Part shown: positions 63,288 to 64,000 of the stretch, in pieces
How positions within the stretch are numbered: position 1 is the first letter of the stretch
How the letters are laid out: every line of letters starts with the position of its first letter
Program-made: the position numbers and the translations under genes
The notes under the pieces: model-generated
The model's database searches: none
What the model was told of the DNA's origin: nothing
Seen by the model: only the letters and a program-made list of their open reading frames with translations
Origin: CAYPGJ01 sp964638515
Lineage (GTDB): Bacteria; Planctomycetota; Phycisphaerae; Phycisphaerales; UBA1924
DNA length: 64,000 nt
Direction: 5' to 3'
Assembly (NCBI GenBank): GCA_964638515.1
Contig: CAZWZL010000005.1
Coordinates: 1-64,000 of the forward strand

Positions 63288-63346
63288 AAGGGGCGGAGGA
63301 TACCCAGCGCGGCCGGGGCGCACCGTTCGGATACGCTGGCACGCCC

Positions 63347-64000
63347 ATGAACGTGCTCGTCACCGGAGGCGCCGGGTATATCGGCTCGCACGCCACGAAG
63401 CGTTTGCTGAGAGAGGGACACCGCGTCGTCATCCTCGATGATCTGCTCCCCGGGAGAGGGCAACTCGGAGCCGTTCGCGAGCTCCAGACAATGCCTGGGG
63501 TGGGTGACCGCCTGGCGTTCGTGCGAGGGGATATCGGTGATTCCGCCACGGTGCGCCGGGCGCTGCGGGACGGCGCGTGCGAGGGCGTGCTTCACTTCGC
63601 CGCGTTCGCCTACGTCCGTGAGTCCGTCGACCAGCCGCTCGCCTACTACACCAACAACACCGCCAAGACGTTGCTGCTGCTCGACGCGTGCGCTCAGGAG
63701 AACGTCACGCGATTCGTGTTCTCATCCACCTGTGCCACGTACGGGCAACCCCCGGAAGACCGCATTCCCGTGCGCGAGAACTGCCCCCAGGCCCCCATCA
63801 CTCCCTACGGGTGGTCCAAACTCTTCGTCGAACAGGCTCTGTTTGACGCCACCAGCGCCTTCGCGCGAACCGGTCGACCGTTTTCCGCTTGCGCGCTGCG
63901 GTATTTCAACGTGGCGGGGGCCGACCGCGATGGCCTGCTCGGCGAAGACCATCGCCCCGAGACGCACATCATCCCCACGTTGCTCAGGGCCGCGATGCTG
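63347..64000 (+). CDS. galE: UDP-glucose 4-epimerase, C-terminus cut by window edge
   Basis: The first 218 codons of an extended short-chain dehydrogenase. ATG 63347. NAD loop: VLVTGGAGYIGSHATKRLL. GVLHFAAFAYVRESVDQPL, FSSTCATYGQPPE (catalytic Thr region), and the YGWSK motif (YxxxK) are present, followed by RYFNVAGADRDGLLGEDH. It interconverts UDP-glucose and UDP-galactose, or the N-acetyl forms, supplying envelope sugars. The gene runs off the right edge with no defect visible. Confidence 0.93.
   Translation, partial: MNVLVTGGAGYIGSHATKRLLREGHRVVILDDLLPGRGQLGAVRELQTMPGVGDRLAFVRGDIGDSATVRRALRDGACEGVLHFAAFAYVRESVDQPLAYYTNNTAKTLLLLDACAQENVTRFVFSSTCATYGQPPEDRIPVRENCPQAPITPYGWSKLFVEQALFDATSAFARTGRPFSACALRYFNVAGADRDGLLGEDHRPETHIIPTLLRAAML

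Overview
The window is a dense, GC-rich bacterial chromosome segment. It most likely comes from a planctomycete of the Phycisphaerae type. The evidence is two secreted proteins ending in a PGAAAL-type C-terminal anchor followed by RRRR, a secreted subtilase with a dockerin-like tail, and the general gene content. There are no insertion sequences, CRISPR arrays or phage genes. Almost every junction inside an operon is a 4-bp ATGA or GTGA overlap.

Layout. 1-13.4 kb: a truncated unknown gene, two PGAAAL-tailed secreted proteins each with a terminator, NADP isocitrate dehydrogenase, an exported phosphatase-like/double rhodanese protein, an amidohydrolase, the HrpA helicase and a dockerin-tagged subtilase. 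13.5-20.1 kb: an aminotransferase, then the leftward operon lysW-lysX-lysY-lysZ-lysK-rarD for LysW carrier-protein lysine synthesis. A 45-codon reading frame with four AAA lysine codons and a hairpin precede the operon and look like an attenuator. 20.3-24.4 kb: LemA with an M48 peptidase, and feoA-feoB with a small membrane partner. 24.4-32.5 kb: a leftward arginine cluster argR-argC-argB-argF-argG-argH/A-argJ, in which argininosuccinate lyase is fused to an acetylglutamate synthase-like acetyltransferase. 32.5-43.2 kb: ABC exporter, flavoprotein, cation/proton antiporter, PP2C phosphatase, repeat-poor secreted protein and a PhoR-PhoB-like two-component pair. 43.2-53.8 kb: phosphate-type porin behind a Pho-box-like repeat, O-methyltransferase, acetyl-CoA synthetase, IspD, PilZ protein, tmRNA, Tat lipoprotein amidase and a four-gene operon of small functions. 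53.8-64 kb: a Maf-like fusion protein with NeuA, NeuB and NeuC (nonulosonic acid glycosylation), an HDOD protein, a zinc-ribbon membrane protein, an enlarged DUF368 transporter and the start of galE.

How the genes work together. Two parallel pathways that protect the amino group sit about 5 kb apart. LysW carries aminoadipate-derived intermediates for lysine, while acetyl groups do the same job for arginine. This gives side-by-side paralogues of ArgB/LysZ and ArgC/LysY. The nonulosonate genes make CMP-activated sugar that the Maf-type protein probably transfers to flagellin. The two-component pair and the porin look like a small phosphate-starvation unit.

The best candidates for something undescribed are the Maf protein with a C-terminal radical-SAM/SPASM-like region that lacks the iron-sulfur cysteines, and the putative lysine attenuator in front of lysW. 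All family assignments come from reading the translated sequence and were not checked by database search.
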